Both the position numbers and the translations under genes were made by a program. Positions 25,495 through 37,165 of a stretch of DNA of 64,000 bases are shown here, piece after piece. A model generated the notes under the pieces. It was given only the letters and a program-made list of their open reading frames with translations, was not told the DNA's origin and ran no database searches. Each line of letters opens with the position of its first letter. The first letter of the stretch is position 1. Source of the DNA: Xenopus tropicalis (lineage: Eukaryota > Chordata > Amphibia > Anura > Pipidae); contig NC_030677.2 in NCBI RefSeq assembly GCF_000004195.4, positions 100,964,829 to 101,028,828 of the forward strand, in the 5' to 3' direction.

Positions 25495-25812
25495 GAGGGG
25501 TGGTACACTTCTGCTAGAGACTTAGGGCTCTGGCACATGAGGGAGATTAGTCGCCCGCGAAAAAAAACCCCCTTGTTGCGGGCTACTAATTTCCCCGATA
25601 TGACATCCCACCGGCGAAAATGTAAATTGCCGGTGGGATGGCATACGCGGTGGCACAATTTGCGTATGCCATCCCACTGCCGATTTACATTTTCGCCGGG
25701 GGGATGTCATATCGGGGAGATTAGTCGCCCACAACAAGAGAGATTTGTCGTGGGCGACTAATCTCCCCGTGTACCAGAGCCCTAAGTCTCTAGCAGAAGT
25801 GTACCACCCCTC
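25495..25812. repeat. 318-bp palindrome containing a GGGCTCTGGC MITE
   Basis: The MITE itself is 25525-25782 (GGGCTCTGGCACATGAGGGA and inverse end). The inverted symmetry continues 30 bp beyond both termini: GAGGGGTGGTACACTTCTGC at 25495 pairs with its complement ending at 25812, in perfect register with the element ends. Symmetry stops abruptly at 25494/25813. A simple insertion would give a direct, not inverted, flank. Confidence 0.9.
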
Positions 25813-26361
25813 CCAAGTGTGCCAAGTGTGCATACACAGTACAGTGAAAAGCTGTACTTTTAGCTAAAAGCCAGCATCCTCACTCTATTGCGCATTTGCT
25901 GGCCCAGGGCCATTAAAAAATACAAAAGTCAGACAACCTTAAAACTCACAGTAGGTTTAAATATTTTTATCAGTTTGCATTCATTGTTTTTTAGACTATG
26001 AACAAAAATAATTGTTTACCAACATAAAGGGATACAGGGCAGTGACATAAGGGCCAAGGGTGTGTCTAATGACATAAATGGATAGATCAGGCAGAAAATG
26101 GGTAAGTAGGTCTAGGAGATAGTGGGTCAGCTGAAACTGGGAAGTTGGGTTGAAAAGGAAACATACATACTCTTTATTGTTTTCTTTTAATCTGGTTTTA
26201 TTGCATCATGTTTGTTATCAGCTCTGCTATGTTCAGCCATCTTTTCCATGTTGTAAATAAAGCACAAGCTGGGGTCCTGCTTTTCCAAGGGTGAAAACAA
26301 AGTTTATGACTGTTTGCCAGACAATAATTCAACTGCTCTGTTTTCAGTACCCCTATATAGC
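25813..26361. other. unassigned intergenic stretch
   Basis: Nothing recognised. Confidence 0.45.
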
Positions 26362-26515
26362 ATTGGCACACAGGGAGATTAGGTTAAATCTCAGCTACAG
26401 CAGGTCACTAATCTCCCCAAAATGCCTTCCCAATGGCAAAAAAGTAAATCCCCAGTGGGAAGGCATATGCGGTGCTTCATTTTCCGAAGTCACCCAAAGT
26501 TTCCTGTGCAGTCAT
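26362..26515 (+). repeat. degenerate GGGGAGATTAGTCGCC-family MITE fragment
   Basis: 'ggcacacagggagattaggt', 'cactaatctccccaaaatgc' and 'gtgggaaggcatatgcggtg' match the family. The right terminus is missing. Confidence 0.6.
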
Positions 26516-29500
26516 CTCTGTACTTTTGACCCTTTAGCAAACCAGTAGAAAGCCCTGATAATGAAGGGCAGTCTCCTCTGAATGACAGATAGAATTGTGT
26601 GCACCAGTGCACAAGTCACACCAACAAAGTTAACTAAAAGGCAAAGTAACTGGTACAGTCTTATCTAACTTACATTACACAATAAATCAGGTAATTCTTA
26701 CTGAGGGTGCTATAACGTGCTATAAAGGGCTGCACCTACTGGGCGAAATAGTTGTACAATATTACATTCATCTGAAAGTCAGCCAAGGGCAGAGGATTCC
26801 AATGTCCACAAGAAAGGACATGTGGCCCCCAAAATACCATATGGGCATGCCTGACCTTGTACCTTTTAGAAATGAGGCTTTAATGCCATAGCTGCCAACT
26901 GTCACAAATGTGCTATATTAACTCATTACACTTTGTCCTTTGTTTGTAACTTTGGAACTAAGACTCTTCATGAGATGTATGTAGTGCTAAAATAAGAAAT
27001 TGTTTCCTAATGTCACTTTGTATTCTTTATTTATTAGTAACTGAAAATATAATAAGTTGGACATATCCATGAGAGTACTGACATGTGGAGACAGCAACTG
27101 TAGAATTGTGACATTTTTTCTAAAAAGTATATACAATCTATTTGTCTGGTTTCTTCTCTTCAGTACATCTACCCTTGCCCCAACTTATACAGTAGCACTT
27201 CAGCCTGTTTTCTCTCATGACCATACTTGGGATTACTGTATCCTTTAATGCCACAAAACATAATTAACCTTTTTTCAAAAGTCCTTTGGCTAGGCAGGTT
27301 CTCATGAACAACACAGATCTGTGTTAGCCATTTAGTTTGTAATAATAATTGCAGTTTTATAATGTTAGTATCAGTGTAATGCACCTGTTCGTGCTGAATA
27401 TTTTTCTTTCTGAAGTCTGCGATCAGTCTATGAAACTGTATCTTTTTACCTTTTTTATATTAAGTTTTCTGTGCCTCTCATCATCCTACTGATTGGCTGC
27501 ATGCATTTAAATGTTCTTTTTTTCTAGTTGGTATCACTAAAATATGCTCCAAAATATGCTCCACCTGTCTCTTTAAATCTAGTACCTATAACACACTCCC
27601 ATCATCTCCTGGACGGGCCCTAAGGGAGAGATGGGATGTGTGGGATTAATTGCAGACAACCACAGGGAGGCGGGTACCGTGGCAACGTCACCATGGAAAC
27701 CAGGACGAGGAAGTATCAAGGGACCAGAAAGATGCAAAAGAGAAAGCGACCAGTATGTACAAAGCAGACACATAAAACAAATAAGGCATTTACAGATTTT
27801 TTTTTTTTTACCTGGAAATGGTATACAAAAATTATATATCTACCTAACTAAGATAATATACTGACTATATTCAATGTACCATGTTTTGCAAGGAGATATA
27901 AAAAACAAGCACACACATAAACTATGTGCAGAATTCATAAGAGATTTGCTGCATTCATCCTCATTACGGACAAAGTTGGACTCATTTCCAAACACAGAGC
28001 AAAAAAAAAGAAGATTTTATGCATATTTAAGCAGTTTTGAAACAACTGTTGGTGCCTGTGGGGGTCCATGATGTTCACAGACTGGAGGGACAGTCTGTGA
28101 ACAAATTCACCTCTGTTAGACAGGTCCTTCTTCCTGTACCAGAAGTGAGCCCAATTATGGTACAAAATATGAGGATATTAGAACTCTGGCTTTCAGGGCC
28201 TAAATAAAATAACTCTTTCTAAGGCCCCATGTCTTTATATGGCTCCTGGGTGACTTAGCACACTCTTATATATTACATTAGGGAGCACATTAGTGCCCGC
28301 ATTTACGTATACAAACATAGACATTTCCAAATAAATAGATATAATCAAAAATTTATTTCCTAAAAAAGACAAAAATATGTATGTGCTGTTGATGCTGTTA
28401 GAAGAACAGACAGACTGATTGATTCATAAACAGATACTCATTGATTGTTATATAATGGAGAATGATTTATATGCTTGCGTTGAATTGTAGTTGCCAGTGG
28501 CTCCGAGATAAAAGCAGGAGGTAGATAAGTGATCCGGATATGCTGAGTCATAGAGGAAGGGTAGAATAGTCTGGGGTCCCAGACTGAGTGCTGTTCAGAG
28601 ATGAGGCATGAAACTGAATACTAGGGTGGGGTCCATTTTAATGATGGGGCTACATAGCCTGAAGTAGAGTGAGTGGGGGAGGGTCAGTACTGTATTTTTA
28701 ATGAGAATGAGAAACTACTTAGTCCCGCTTGGAAGGCATATTTCAGATGTCCCTTGAGTAAGAGGCAATAAGGTACTTAGTGTGTAGAATTAAGTAAACA
28801 TAAGTACTTATCTGGGCAATTTTATTATTATAGACTGCTCTAGAAATTTCAAGCAAGGCAAAACTGTATAGGGTTAAATGCACAGTTCAGCTGCACTCAA
28901 TAAAGCCTTATAGCGCCAGGGATCATTATAGTGTTTAACATCCATGTCCAGGTTAATCTTAGTGTCATTATGAGAAACCTCAGACTACGTGGGAACTGCT
29001 GGCCCTACAAACACATGCAGGTCTTTTGCTCTCCTGCAGGGAGGTCAGTGGAAGAATTCACAGTCTATATGAAAATCAGAATTTCCTTACCTTCTGAAAA
29101 CAGCCTGTCATGCTACAGCCTCAAAATTGAAATTCTCCAGGTTTTTTTTGCTAACTAAGCAACATGTTAAAAGCAAACTGAACAAGTACACAGGGCCTGC
29201 AAGCACGCAGCTGTCTCCACAAGGGGATAGTAAAATTTACTTAGAAAAATAAACCCTGTGAATTGACTAACGCAGAAGCCTGTTGGATAATGCTAAAGAC
29301 ATAAAGTTTTGAACTGTCCATAAAACTTCAAGGCCAAAAACTAACAGAAAATGGCGAAAATGATCACCACAGAGTACATTTAGGTCTCTGAGGGGCACTC
29401 AATGATCTAACTGCAGAATGGATTGCACGAAGGAGTCAGTTTTATGCTTATAAAAGGGAAACAGTTCTTTCCTAGAAACACTTGTTACCTCCAAGTCTGC

Positions 29501-30049
29501 TTGGCACTGTGCAATTTACAATTCTAATCCATGGGGCCAATGCGAGGCAAATGGGGTCCCAAGGAAATCCAGAAGGCTGGGGCCTTAACATTTCTTAAAA
29601 ATATGCAGACAGCTGGATTATGAACAGCATTGCTATATGAAAAGAACACTGGCTCTCAACCTTTTTCACCAAGGGGTGTTACAAAATTATAATGCACAGG
29701 GGCACTTGCTAGCCAGATTGTCACTTGCAAACACCAAGTGCCAAATTTACAAAAGAATCACCAGACAAATGAGTGCACTTTAACTTACAGATGACACTAT
29801 ATGAGTGACCGTTAGGTAATTTAAGCACTCATTGTGCCATTTCAGGCACAATCAATCAATCAACCCACCCAGAAGCTCAACAGCCAATGAGCAAGAGCTA
29901 AAGGCAATCAGATTCTGTTTTGTACGGAGCCAGGGCAGCAATAAACAAGCAGTTTGCATTAGATACATCATGGATTGGGAATTGAATGAGCTTTAGAAGC
30001 CTTTGAATATGTATAGTTTTAGGCTCCAATAATTGAACCTCATTTGGTG
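26516..30049. other. unassigned intergenic stretch
   Basis: About 3.5 kb without a supported gene. It contains the X-box-like cluster at 27676-27700, a short hairpin TTCACAGACTG/CAGTCTGTGAA at 28073-28102, and a possible decayed hAT end at 29650-29690 (tctcaacctttttcacc). Confidence 0.4.
27676..27700. promoter_or_regulatory. RFX/X-box-like double site
   Basis: GTGGCAAC (27679-27686) abuts GTCACCATGGAAAC (27687-27700). The X-box consensus is two half-sites of the form GTNRCC and RGYAAC, and both half-sites are closely matched here, in a locally GC-richer, MITE-free stretch. RFX factors bind such sites at ciliary and other genes. No adjacent exon was recognised. Confidence 0.3.
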
Positions 30050-30057
30050 CATTAGAT

Positions 30058-30388
30058 CAGCGTTTTTCAACCACTGTTCCGCGGCACACCAGTGTGCCGC
30101 GAGATGTTGCCTGGTGTGCCGTAGGCAGGGCACCAATGTACTAGGGGGGCACTGCTCTTGGCACCAATGTACTAGGGGGGCACTGCTGCTGGGCACGAAT
30201 GTACTAGGGGGGCACTGCTGCTGGGCACCAGTGTACTAGGGGGGCACTGCTCTTGGCACCAATGTACTAGGGGAGCACTGCTGCTGGGCACAGAGTTACA
30301 TTTTTTAACATTTTCTAATGGTGGTGTGCCTCGTGATTTTTTTCATGAAACAAGTGTGCCTTTGCCCAAAAAAGGTTGAAAAACACTG
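30058..30388. mobile_element. hAT-type MITE with perfect 8-bp duplication and internal minisatellite
   Basis: Ends CAGCGTTTTTCAACC and GGTTGAAAAACACTG. Flanked on both sides by CATTAGAT (30050-30057 and 30389-30396), a perfect 8-bp duplication. The interior keeps 'gcggcacaccagtgtgccgc' near the left and holds the tandem repeat listed next. Confidence 0.95.
30130..30287 (+). repeat. 31/32-bp minisatellite, five units
   Basis: Units start at 30130, 30161, 30193, 30225 and 30256 with consensus gcaccaatgtactagggggg plus cactgctgctgg. Two unit types (ctcttg and ctgctgg endings) alternate. It lies entirely inside the hAT MITE. Confidence 0.95.
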
Positions 30389-30396
30389 CATTAGAT

Positions 30397-32218
30397 TTAC
30401 CCCATTTCTGGGCTTGTAAGTCAGAAAGGTTTGAGCCACAACCTGCTTGAGTAATATGAAAGCATGCATGAAAGATAATTCCAGCTGTCACAGGAGAAAC
30501 TATTCATGCAAATGATCCTATATGAATAATTATTGAAATTTAAATCTAATTATGTGAATGTGGGCTTATGGAAGCCTCAAGGACAAGTCTGGAGTCACTG
30601 TGAGTAGGTTGACACAGGTGACTTCTCTCTGAAGTAATGTTCCATGTAGTAATCTATGGATCTAACAGACACCCCCATAATCTCCCATGTGAATAACTTA
30701 ATCTGACTCCATTAAATGCCACTGGGAATTGTAGAAACAAAATATCAATAATCTTCTGCTTCCCAAGGTGACATTTTATTGAGTAACTCCAACCAATATT
30801 CAGCCCTGTCCATATGTCATCTGCCAAACATTACCTGCTTAGATATCTCACTACATTATAATTAGAAGTGTTTATTTGTATAGCACATGTTATGTAATGT
30901 TGTACAACAAACCAGGGCAAATAGCTCTGATGCTCAGTTGCTACAGGCAATTGCCAATTTGACTGATTTCATCTGATTTTAGTGGGTTATGCTAATAATA
31001 TTTAGAGATTTTCTTTCATCTTCCTAAATACAGGTAATGGTGTGCAATTTGTCTTGTTTTCTTTCCAGTGGGCAAACTAACTATACAGCAGACCCCGCTG
31101 TTGCAGAGGGCCTGACCGAGGGGGGAAACAGGCCCGGGGGGGGGGGGGGGGGGGGTCTGCTGTATTGCAGTCTTTCTCCCTGTCCCTCTACTACCTTTTT
31201 TTTTTTTAAAAAAACAGTGGTTGCCACAAACCAGTGCAAAATTTGGCATTTGACAAGGACATAAGCATACATTTACGCACCCCTTAACTGCACTATATAT
31301 GTATTAGGCACAAAATTTGTAGGCACGGACATAATGCAACAAGGGGCTCTGCACCTTATGCCTTGTCAATGGCAGAATATAGAACAGGCAAATTAGCCTA
31401 TTTTTTTAGGCAAGTAAACATAGGAGCAAGTAGTTAATGTGTGAACTTTATGTACCTAATTCTGCAAACATTACAATGTTTATTAACTCAACTATTTTAA
31501 GATTTACTCTTAGCTAATGACAAGGAGAGCATTGCCACCCAGTATTTTACTGGGTGCCAGTGTTATTGATGCCAATGTTATTATAAGGTTGGAATAAGGT
31601 TTCACCAATTACTAATTACCCAAAAGGTTCGATTCATTACCAAATCTTAATTTAATTTGCATAATAAACATTATAAACAATAATTGTAATAATAAATTAT
31701 TTTGATTTTATTTCCTATGATAAGAGCAATAAAGTGATCCCTTACTACAGAAATGCAGAGAGCATGTACATATATTTTGGTAATGAATCTGCACTGTTAT
31801 TCAAGTACTTCTACACACTGCAAGGGAAAAATAGTGGGTGCATGCAGTAAATTAATTTGGCAGTGGTGCTGGGGTAACTTCTGATAATTCTAACATCTGG
31901 CTCCCAGATGTGACCTGTTAATGTGGGGTTCTTCCTGCTCAGAGACCCCCCACCTCCAGGGATTTCCTACGGAATTCCATTGATGTGTGAGGGTCAAATT
32001 ACTGAAGGATAACCCTACTTCTTTGGCTCCCACCCAACAAGACAATAGGCTGCCTCTGCTACAATGCTTTAAATGCTTTAAAGAGCTTGAGCTGCATGCA
32101 TTGTTACTACTTTCTATGTTCTATATAGTTCTCCCCTACAGTATAGATCCCTTTGTGTACTGCATGAGTCCCTATGCCCTTTACTACATATTGCATACCT
32201 GTATAGATTACACTGCTA

Positions 32219-32220
<2 letters not shown>
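30397..32220. other. unassigned intergenic stretch
   Basis: No gene supported. Holds the G20 tract at 31136-31155. 30860-30915 resembles a LINE-like tail (tttgtatagcacatgttatg). Confidence 0.4.
31136..31155 (+). repeat. G20 homopolymer between inverted arms
   Basis: Twenty G. 'atacagcagacccc' (31083-31096) on the left and 'ggggtctgctgtat' just right of the run are inverted, so the G-run sits in one arm of a hairpin. The same 'atacagcagacccc' word occurs in the composite element at 11280. Confidence 0.85.

Positions 32221-32255
<35 letters not shown>
32221..32255. repeat. (TA)n microsatellite
   Basis: About 34 bp of alternating T and A. Confidence 0.95.
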
Positions 32256-32257
<2 letters not shown>

Positions 32258-32258
<1 letters not shown>

Positions 32259-32403
32259 ATAGATAGGACACAGCACTCACAGGACTTAAAAAAAGTTTTA
32301 AAAAAATCCTTTATTATTGCAAAAAGGACTGATGTCCAGGATTTGGGACATCAAATTTTTTTGAACTTTTGCTAAGTCTTGTGAGCGCTGTGTCATATCT
32401 ATG
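32258..32403. repeat. fold-back element 1 of a pair
   Basis: CATAGATAGGACACAGC at the left is inverted at the right (gcgctgtgtcatatctatg), with 'actcacaggact' against 'agtcttgtgagc'. It follows directly after the (TA)n tract. Confidence 0.75.
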
Positions 32404-32490
32404 CCAACATTTTTCTACATACACCTGGCACTAACGCATTCTTTGTTCTAGAAGCGTGCCCGTTTCTATTATGGCAAAAATAGTAATAAT

Positions 32491-32664
32491 ATAGAAGCAG
32501 AGAGCCGCACACAAAAAGTTTATTTGAAAAAAAGATCCAACGTTTCGAGCACTAACGGTGTTCTTCCTCAGGGAAGCCATTAGTGCTCGAAACGTTGGAT
32601 CTTTTTTTCAAATAAACTTCTTATTTTTTGCAAAGTCCCTGTGTGTGCGGCTCTCTGCTTCTAT
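32491..32664. repeat. fold-back element 2, near-perfect hairpin with GTTTCGAGCAC core
   Basis: Arms run from ATAGAAGCAGAGAGCCGCAC to its complement ending at 32664. They include 'ccaacgtttcgagcactaa' against 'tagtgctcgaaacgttgg' around a loop 'cctcagggaagcc'. It is followed by (GT)n and 'tatgtgtatatagatata'. Confidence 0.85.
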
Positions 32665-32699
32665 ATGTGTGTGTGTGTGTATATGTGTATATAGATATA

Positions 32700-33449
32700 T
32701 GCAGAAAAACAATTGTACATCAGAAGCAATAGTTGCAAGCAATCATCAGTCCCTGTAGTTGCCACACTTCAGATACCAATGCAACAGACTATAAGCTCTA
32801 CAGCACATTTTAGAAGAATGTTTCTTGCCTATGAACTATTTTAGTGCTGCATTTCAGATGAAATGGGAAGGAAAGGAGGTTGTCTTTGGATTTTCTTAAA
32901 CATGCTAAAGGAGAAAAGGGGAAATAAATCCATTTTTGGCATATACCTTGATTGTATGTTTGGAAAATGCATAAGTATGTACCTGCCATGGGATAACTGA
33001 GGCAGAGCAAATTGTCTTTGATCTCCAGTGCATTGCTAAACTGAAGTCCTGCTAATTCCTAGCAGGTGAAACAAGTGAAATGATTATTTGGAAACCTGTA
33101 ATCCAGAAAGCTCCAACATACTGAAATGCCATTTCCCACAGTGTTCTATTTAAATAATTCTTTATTTTTAAAGAAGCTAATTCTCGCTAACAATAGGATA
33201 CCTGTATTTATTATGCATATCTTTTTGTCTGGTACTGTATAGGATTCCTTTCTGTGTTATTATATACCCTTTGTTGGAGAGAAAAACTAACAAAAGTATT
33301 CAATGGGGCAGCGGGACACAGCTGTGGAAGTAACTTCATGCTATGCCAGTCCTTTACATGTGCAACAAATAACAGACACGTCCATTTCCCCTGGAAGTCT
33401 CAAGCAGGATGTCTGTTTGGAGCAGAAATGCAGCTAAAAAACCCAAACC
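32700..33449. other. unassigned stretch with a decayed CAGGTATGGGA-type piece
   Basis: 33090-33180 has 'ggaaacctgtaatccagaaa' and 'tttttaaagaagc', resembling the CAGGTATGGGA family. The rest is not recognised. Confidence 0.4.
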
Positions 33450-33452
33450 TAA

Positions 33453-33794
33453 AGGTGGCCATACACGCACCGATATTATCGTACGAAACCTCGTTTCGTA
33501 CGATAATCGGTGCGTGTATGGCATGTCGGCGAGTCAACCGATATCGCAGGAAGCTGCCGATATCGGACGACTCGCCGATCGGACAAGTTTGAAAATTTTG
33601 ATCGGGCGCCATAGAAGGCGCCTGACCAAAATTCTCCCTTCAGAGCTGAATCGGCAGAAGGAGGTAGAAATCCTATTGTTTCTACCTCCTTACCTGCCGA
33701 TTCAGCCCTGAATGGTGTGTGGCGGATCTTACGATGTTTCGTGCGACCGATGGTCGTACGAAACATCGTCAGATCGCCACGTGTATGGCCACCT
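33453..33794. mobile_element. PIF/Harbinger-type MITE (AGGTGGCCATACAC family) with TAA duplication
   Basis: Ends AGGTGGCCATACACGCACCG and the perfect inverse. Flanked by TAA at 33450-33452 and 33795-33797. Arms are long and well paired, including 'gtacgaaacctcg' and 'cgatcggtcgcacgaaacat'-type words. The 3-bp TWA duplication is characteristic of PIF/Harbinger. Confidence 0.9.
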
Positions 33795-33797
33795 TAA

Positions 33798-35639
33798 GTC
33801 TTTTCTAAGAAGTCAGATCTAGCGCACAGTGGGATTGTGGGTCATTTCTGATACCTTCTTAAATGTTTCCAGTTCAAGTGCAAATGGCTATACCAGTGGC
33901 CTAACTATAAGTTACTGGGCCCCACAGCAAATTTATTTCATTTACATATACTGAACTGATTATTAGTCACTGCCCCACTGGGTATACTATGCCTCCTGGG
34001 CCCCCCAGTAGTTGTCTCTGGGTCCTCTAGCTAAACAACTGTTACAAGTATACACAACCTGCTAAAGCATTTTAGAAGTCCACCCAATGGAAGCTTGCAA
34101 AGCAAAATACTATCAGTTCTACAGAAAAACACACACCAGTTTGTAATACTAAACAAACATTGTCTATCCCACTGCTGATACCCCTCATTATCACTTTATC
34201 ATGTGATTCTAAAAAGAGTTCTTTCATCTCTCTGCACACTGTTTACGACCCCCCCCCCACCCCCAGAGATTGTTTGCTGTTCTAGACTGATACTGTGATC
34301 TAACTGCCTGTTCTACCTCTCCCAACTGCAGCCCAACATCTCTCCTATTGCTAGTTTTCACTAGGCTCTTGTCCTCCACCTCTCCTTGCCCTGTTGTTGC
34401 TTCCTCCTCCACTGTCCCTAACACCTGGTAACCAGACCTCAGATCCGCAGCCAAATCCCCACAGATCAGAGCAGGTGGTGCTTTCAAATTACACAGGGGC
34501 TCCCACACACATTCCTGTACTTATACACAAACCTGGTCATGCCCAGTACTAATGGGCATCAGAGATTTAGCTATCGACAAACTACTCTATCAGTGCCAAC
34601 AAGTGGAAAATAACCATCTTGGAAAAAAGGGTAGAGAAATGTGAAGCACACCACCATCACATAAGATGCACACACAGCATAAAACACCTAGAAGCAAAGG
34701 ACATTTTCTTTCAATGACAAACATCCTATAGCAAGGACACAGGTGGGGGCAGCCTGATGATCTATAAAGGCTGGGATTCCTAACCTGTGGTCCTCTATCC
34801 ATTGTTTAACTGCAACTTCCCCTTGCGGCCTTCCTCTTAGGCAAATTTGGGAGTTGTAGAGCAGTAGCATTAGAGGGCCACAGGTTGGACATCCATGATG
34901 TTAGGGCTACAAAACCTTCAATAAGGTGACAAGGAAATTGATGGAGAAGTAGAGGACTGCAGGAGCAGCAAATGGAGACAACTAGGAGATCGATACAGAA
35001 AAAGCAGATAGGAGCAGGGGCAGCAAATGGGGAGAGATAGAGGGGGAGTGACTGGGCAGCAGCAGGGATGAAGGGACTGGGAGTAGATAAGACTGCAGGA
35101 AGACCAGGAATTTGAGGATACACTGCCCAGCAGAAAAATGCAGGGAAACAGTGGGGGAGATGGGGGTGGTGCAAGCTCATACTGAGATATGAGAGTGCAG
35201 ACTTAAGGCAGAAAAATGCAAACAGAAAATATTAGGGTGGGGAAGAAATTTGTGGGTACACAGTAAGGGAACATTGCAAAATGATAATGAGTCAAGGGGC
35301 AAGGAGACACGATCCAGTGTTTGGCTTGCCTGTTACACTGCGCGCAGCATAAGTTCACTCACAGGATGGGGTATATGGAAAAGGGAGGGGTATTAGGGTA
35401 AAATCGGGACGGGCAAGTCAGGGGAGAAGGGGTGCAACAGAAAAAAAGCAATAGGTAGAGGAAGGGAGTAGGTGATACAGGGAGTATCGACGGGTAAGAG
35501 ATGCAGGGAAAATACCACAGTGCAAAGAAGGGCAGTGATTTGAGGATGTACAGAGCATATCGGATGGTATCGTACTCACTCCATGGCGCAGGTTCCTGCA
35601 ACAGCTCGGGATGATGTGCATGCGGCAGAGCCCGGTCCG
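33798..35639. other. unassigned intergenic stretch
   Basis: No gene supported. Purine-rich, mildly repetitive 'gggagatagagggggagtga' type sequence at 34920-35520. Confidence 0.4.
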
Positions 35640-35640
35640 G

Positions 35641-35669
35641 CCCTGTGTGTGTGTTAGTGTGTGTATATA

Positions 35670-35704
<35 letters not shown>

Positions 35705-35714
35705 GTGTGTGTGT
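35641..35714. repeat. (GT)n/(TA)n compound microsatellite
   Basis: Alternating blocks of GT and TA. The only reading frames across it are repeat translations. Confidence 0.95.
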
Positions 35715-35883
35715 TTGAGCCTTCCAGGGAGTGTGACAGGAGGGAGGCACCGTTACAATCGAACCATTTGCTCAATATTTACTTGCACAGAGCGGTCTCT
35801 GCTGTACATCTAAAGAACAGCGGCTGCGGCAGCGCCAGCACTAGCGCCACCTTCTGTTCGCACAGGATAATGCACGTTTAATT

Positions 35884-36060
35884 TTAAAGGGGATCTAAAA
35901 AACCGAATATAAAATTATCTACAATTACGTAGAGTGTTTTAATAAGAACTTTTGCTATTTACTTTTCTATCCTAGGGCACCGTCTGTATAGCATCTTTAA
36001 TAGAAATGTATAAAACCTGCACAGTTTTCTCTTTGGATGTGGGGCAGAGCTGGACTAGTT
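35884..36060 (+). mobile_element. T2-type MITE, left end only
   Basis: TTAA (35884-35887) followed by AGGGGATCTAAAAAACCG has the T2 end form. No matching right terminus is found. Confidence 0.5.
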
Positions 36061-36206
36061 TTAACAAATGGTGTTCTTCTATATTCTTTTTACTTTTTTT
36101 GTACACTTTTCTAATTCTCATCTAATGTTAAAAAGCAACAGGAACAAAGTATGAGTAGAAAACATAGGGTTCACACATTTGTATTCCATAACAGAAAAAT
36201 ATGTGG

Positions 36207-36535
36207 TACAGGTATGGGGATCCCTTATCCGGAAACCCGTTATCCAGAAAGTTCTGAATTACAGAAAGGCCATCTCCCTTAGACTCCATTATAAGCAAAT
36301 AATTCAAATTTTTAAAAATGATTTCCTTTTTCTCTGTAATAAAATAGTTCCTTGTACTTGATCCCAACTAAGATATTATGAATCCTTATTGGAGGTAAAA
36401 CAAGCCTATTGGGTTTATTTAATATTTAAATGATTTTTAGCAGACTTAAGTTATGGAGATCCAAATTACGGAAAGATCACTTATTCGGAAAACCCCAGGT
36501 CCCGAGCATTGTGGATAACAGGTCCCATACCTGTA
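36207..36535. mobile_element. CAGGTATGGGA-type MITE, near-intact copy
   Basis: Begins TACAGGTATGGGGATCCC and ends GGTCCCATACCTGTA, inverted termini flanked by or including TA. The interior is shared with 4943, 42435 (inverse) and 49251. This is among the commonest Xenopus repeats. Confidence 0.9.
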
Positions 36536-36889
36536 CTGCCAAAAATTGTCACAATCTGGCTCTGCTCACATCATCAAGACAAAAAAAGAAGAAAAAAAAA
36601 CCGCGCACACACAAGCATTTAAGATAGTTATCCACTTATTTGTTGTTTTGACATGTTTATGACACCAGTACACCAGTACAGTATAGCCAGCATTACAGTA
36701 GCCTGAGTTTCCCTGTTTGCACTGCTTAGTTCAACAAAAATTAAAAAACATAGATGTTTCAGGATTTAAACAATAGGCAAAAAGTATGTTCAACACAAGC
36801 CCTCATGTCAAACGAGGGGGGTGTACTTCCCCTTTAGGGTAATGTTGCCCGCGTTAAATCTTTTGATTAAAAAGAATTACCTAGTGCAG

Positions 36890-37061
36890 TGCTGCTCAAT
36901 TTCTGTGGTACCAAGGGCCAGAATTTTCCTGACCAACGAGTTGGAGGGCCAATAATGGAAGGCAGTTTTGAGTACTCCCTTTTTTAAACCACACCCACTT
37001 CAAATCATACCCATCTTATCACAAGAGCTTTTAAGACCATACCCACTTTATTGGCATTAGC
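36890..37061 (+). repeat. possible hAT-derived fragment
   Basis: 'cagtgctgctcaatttctgt' resembles a hAT left end, and 'accaagggccagaattttcc' plus 'ccacacccacttca' words follow. Right terminus not found. Confidence 0.3.
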
Positions 37062-37165
37062 ACACCAAAAAAAAAACAACAAATAATTGGTGCTCAGTGC
37101 AGGGATATCATCCTTCACCTATATCTAAAATAAGTTTATTATGTCGTATTAAGACATACCCTTAA

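Noticed and set aside
33254..33766. Overlapping frames of about 100 codons on both strands
   Set aside because: They lie mostly in the inverted arms of the Harbinger-type MITE 33453-33794.
35359..35881. Frames of about 80-140 codons across 35640-35714
   Set aside because: They are translations of GT/TA repeats on both strands, with His-Thr/Tyr-Ile runs.
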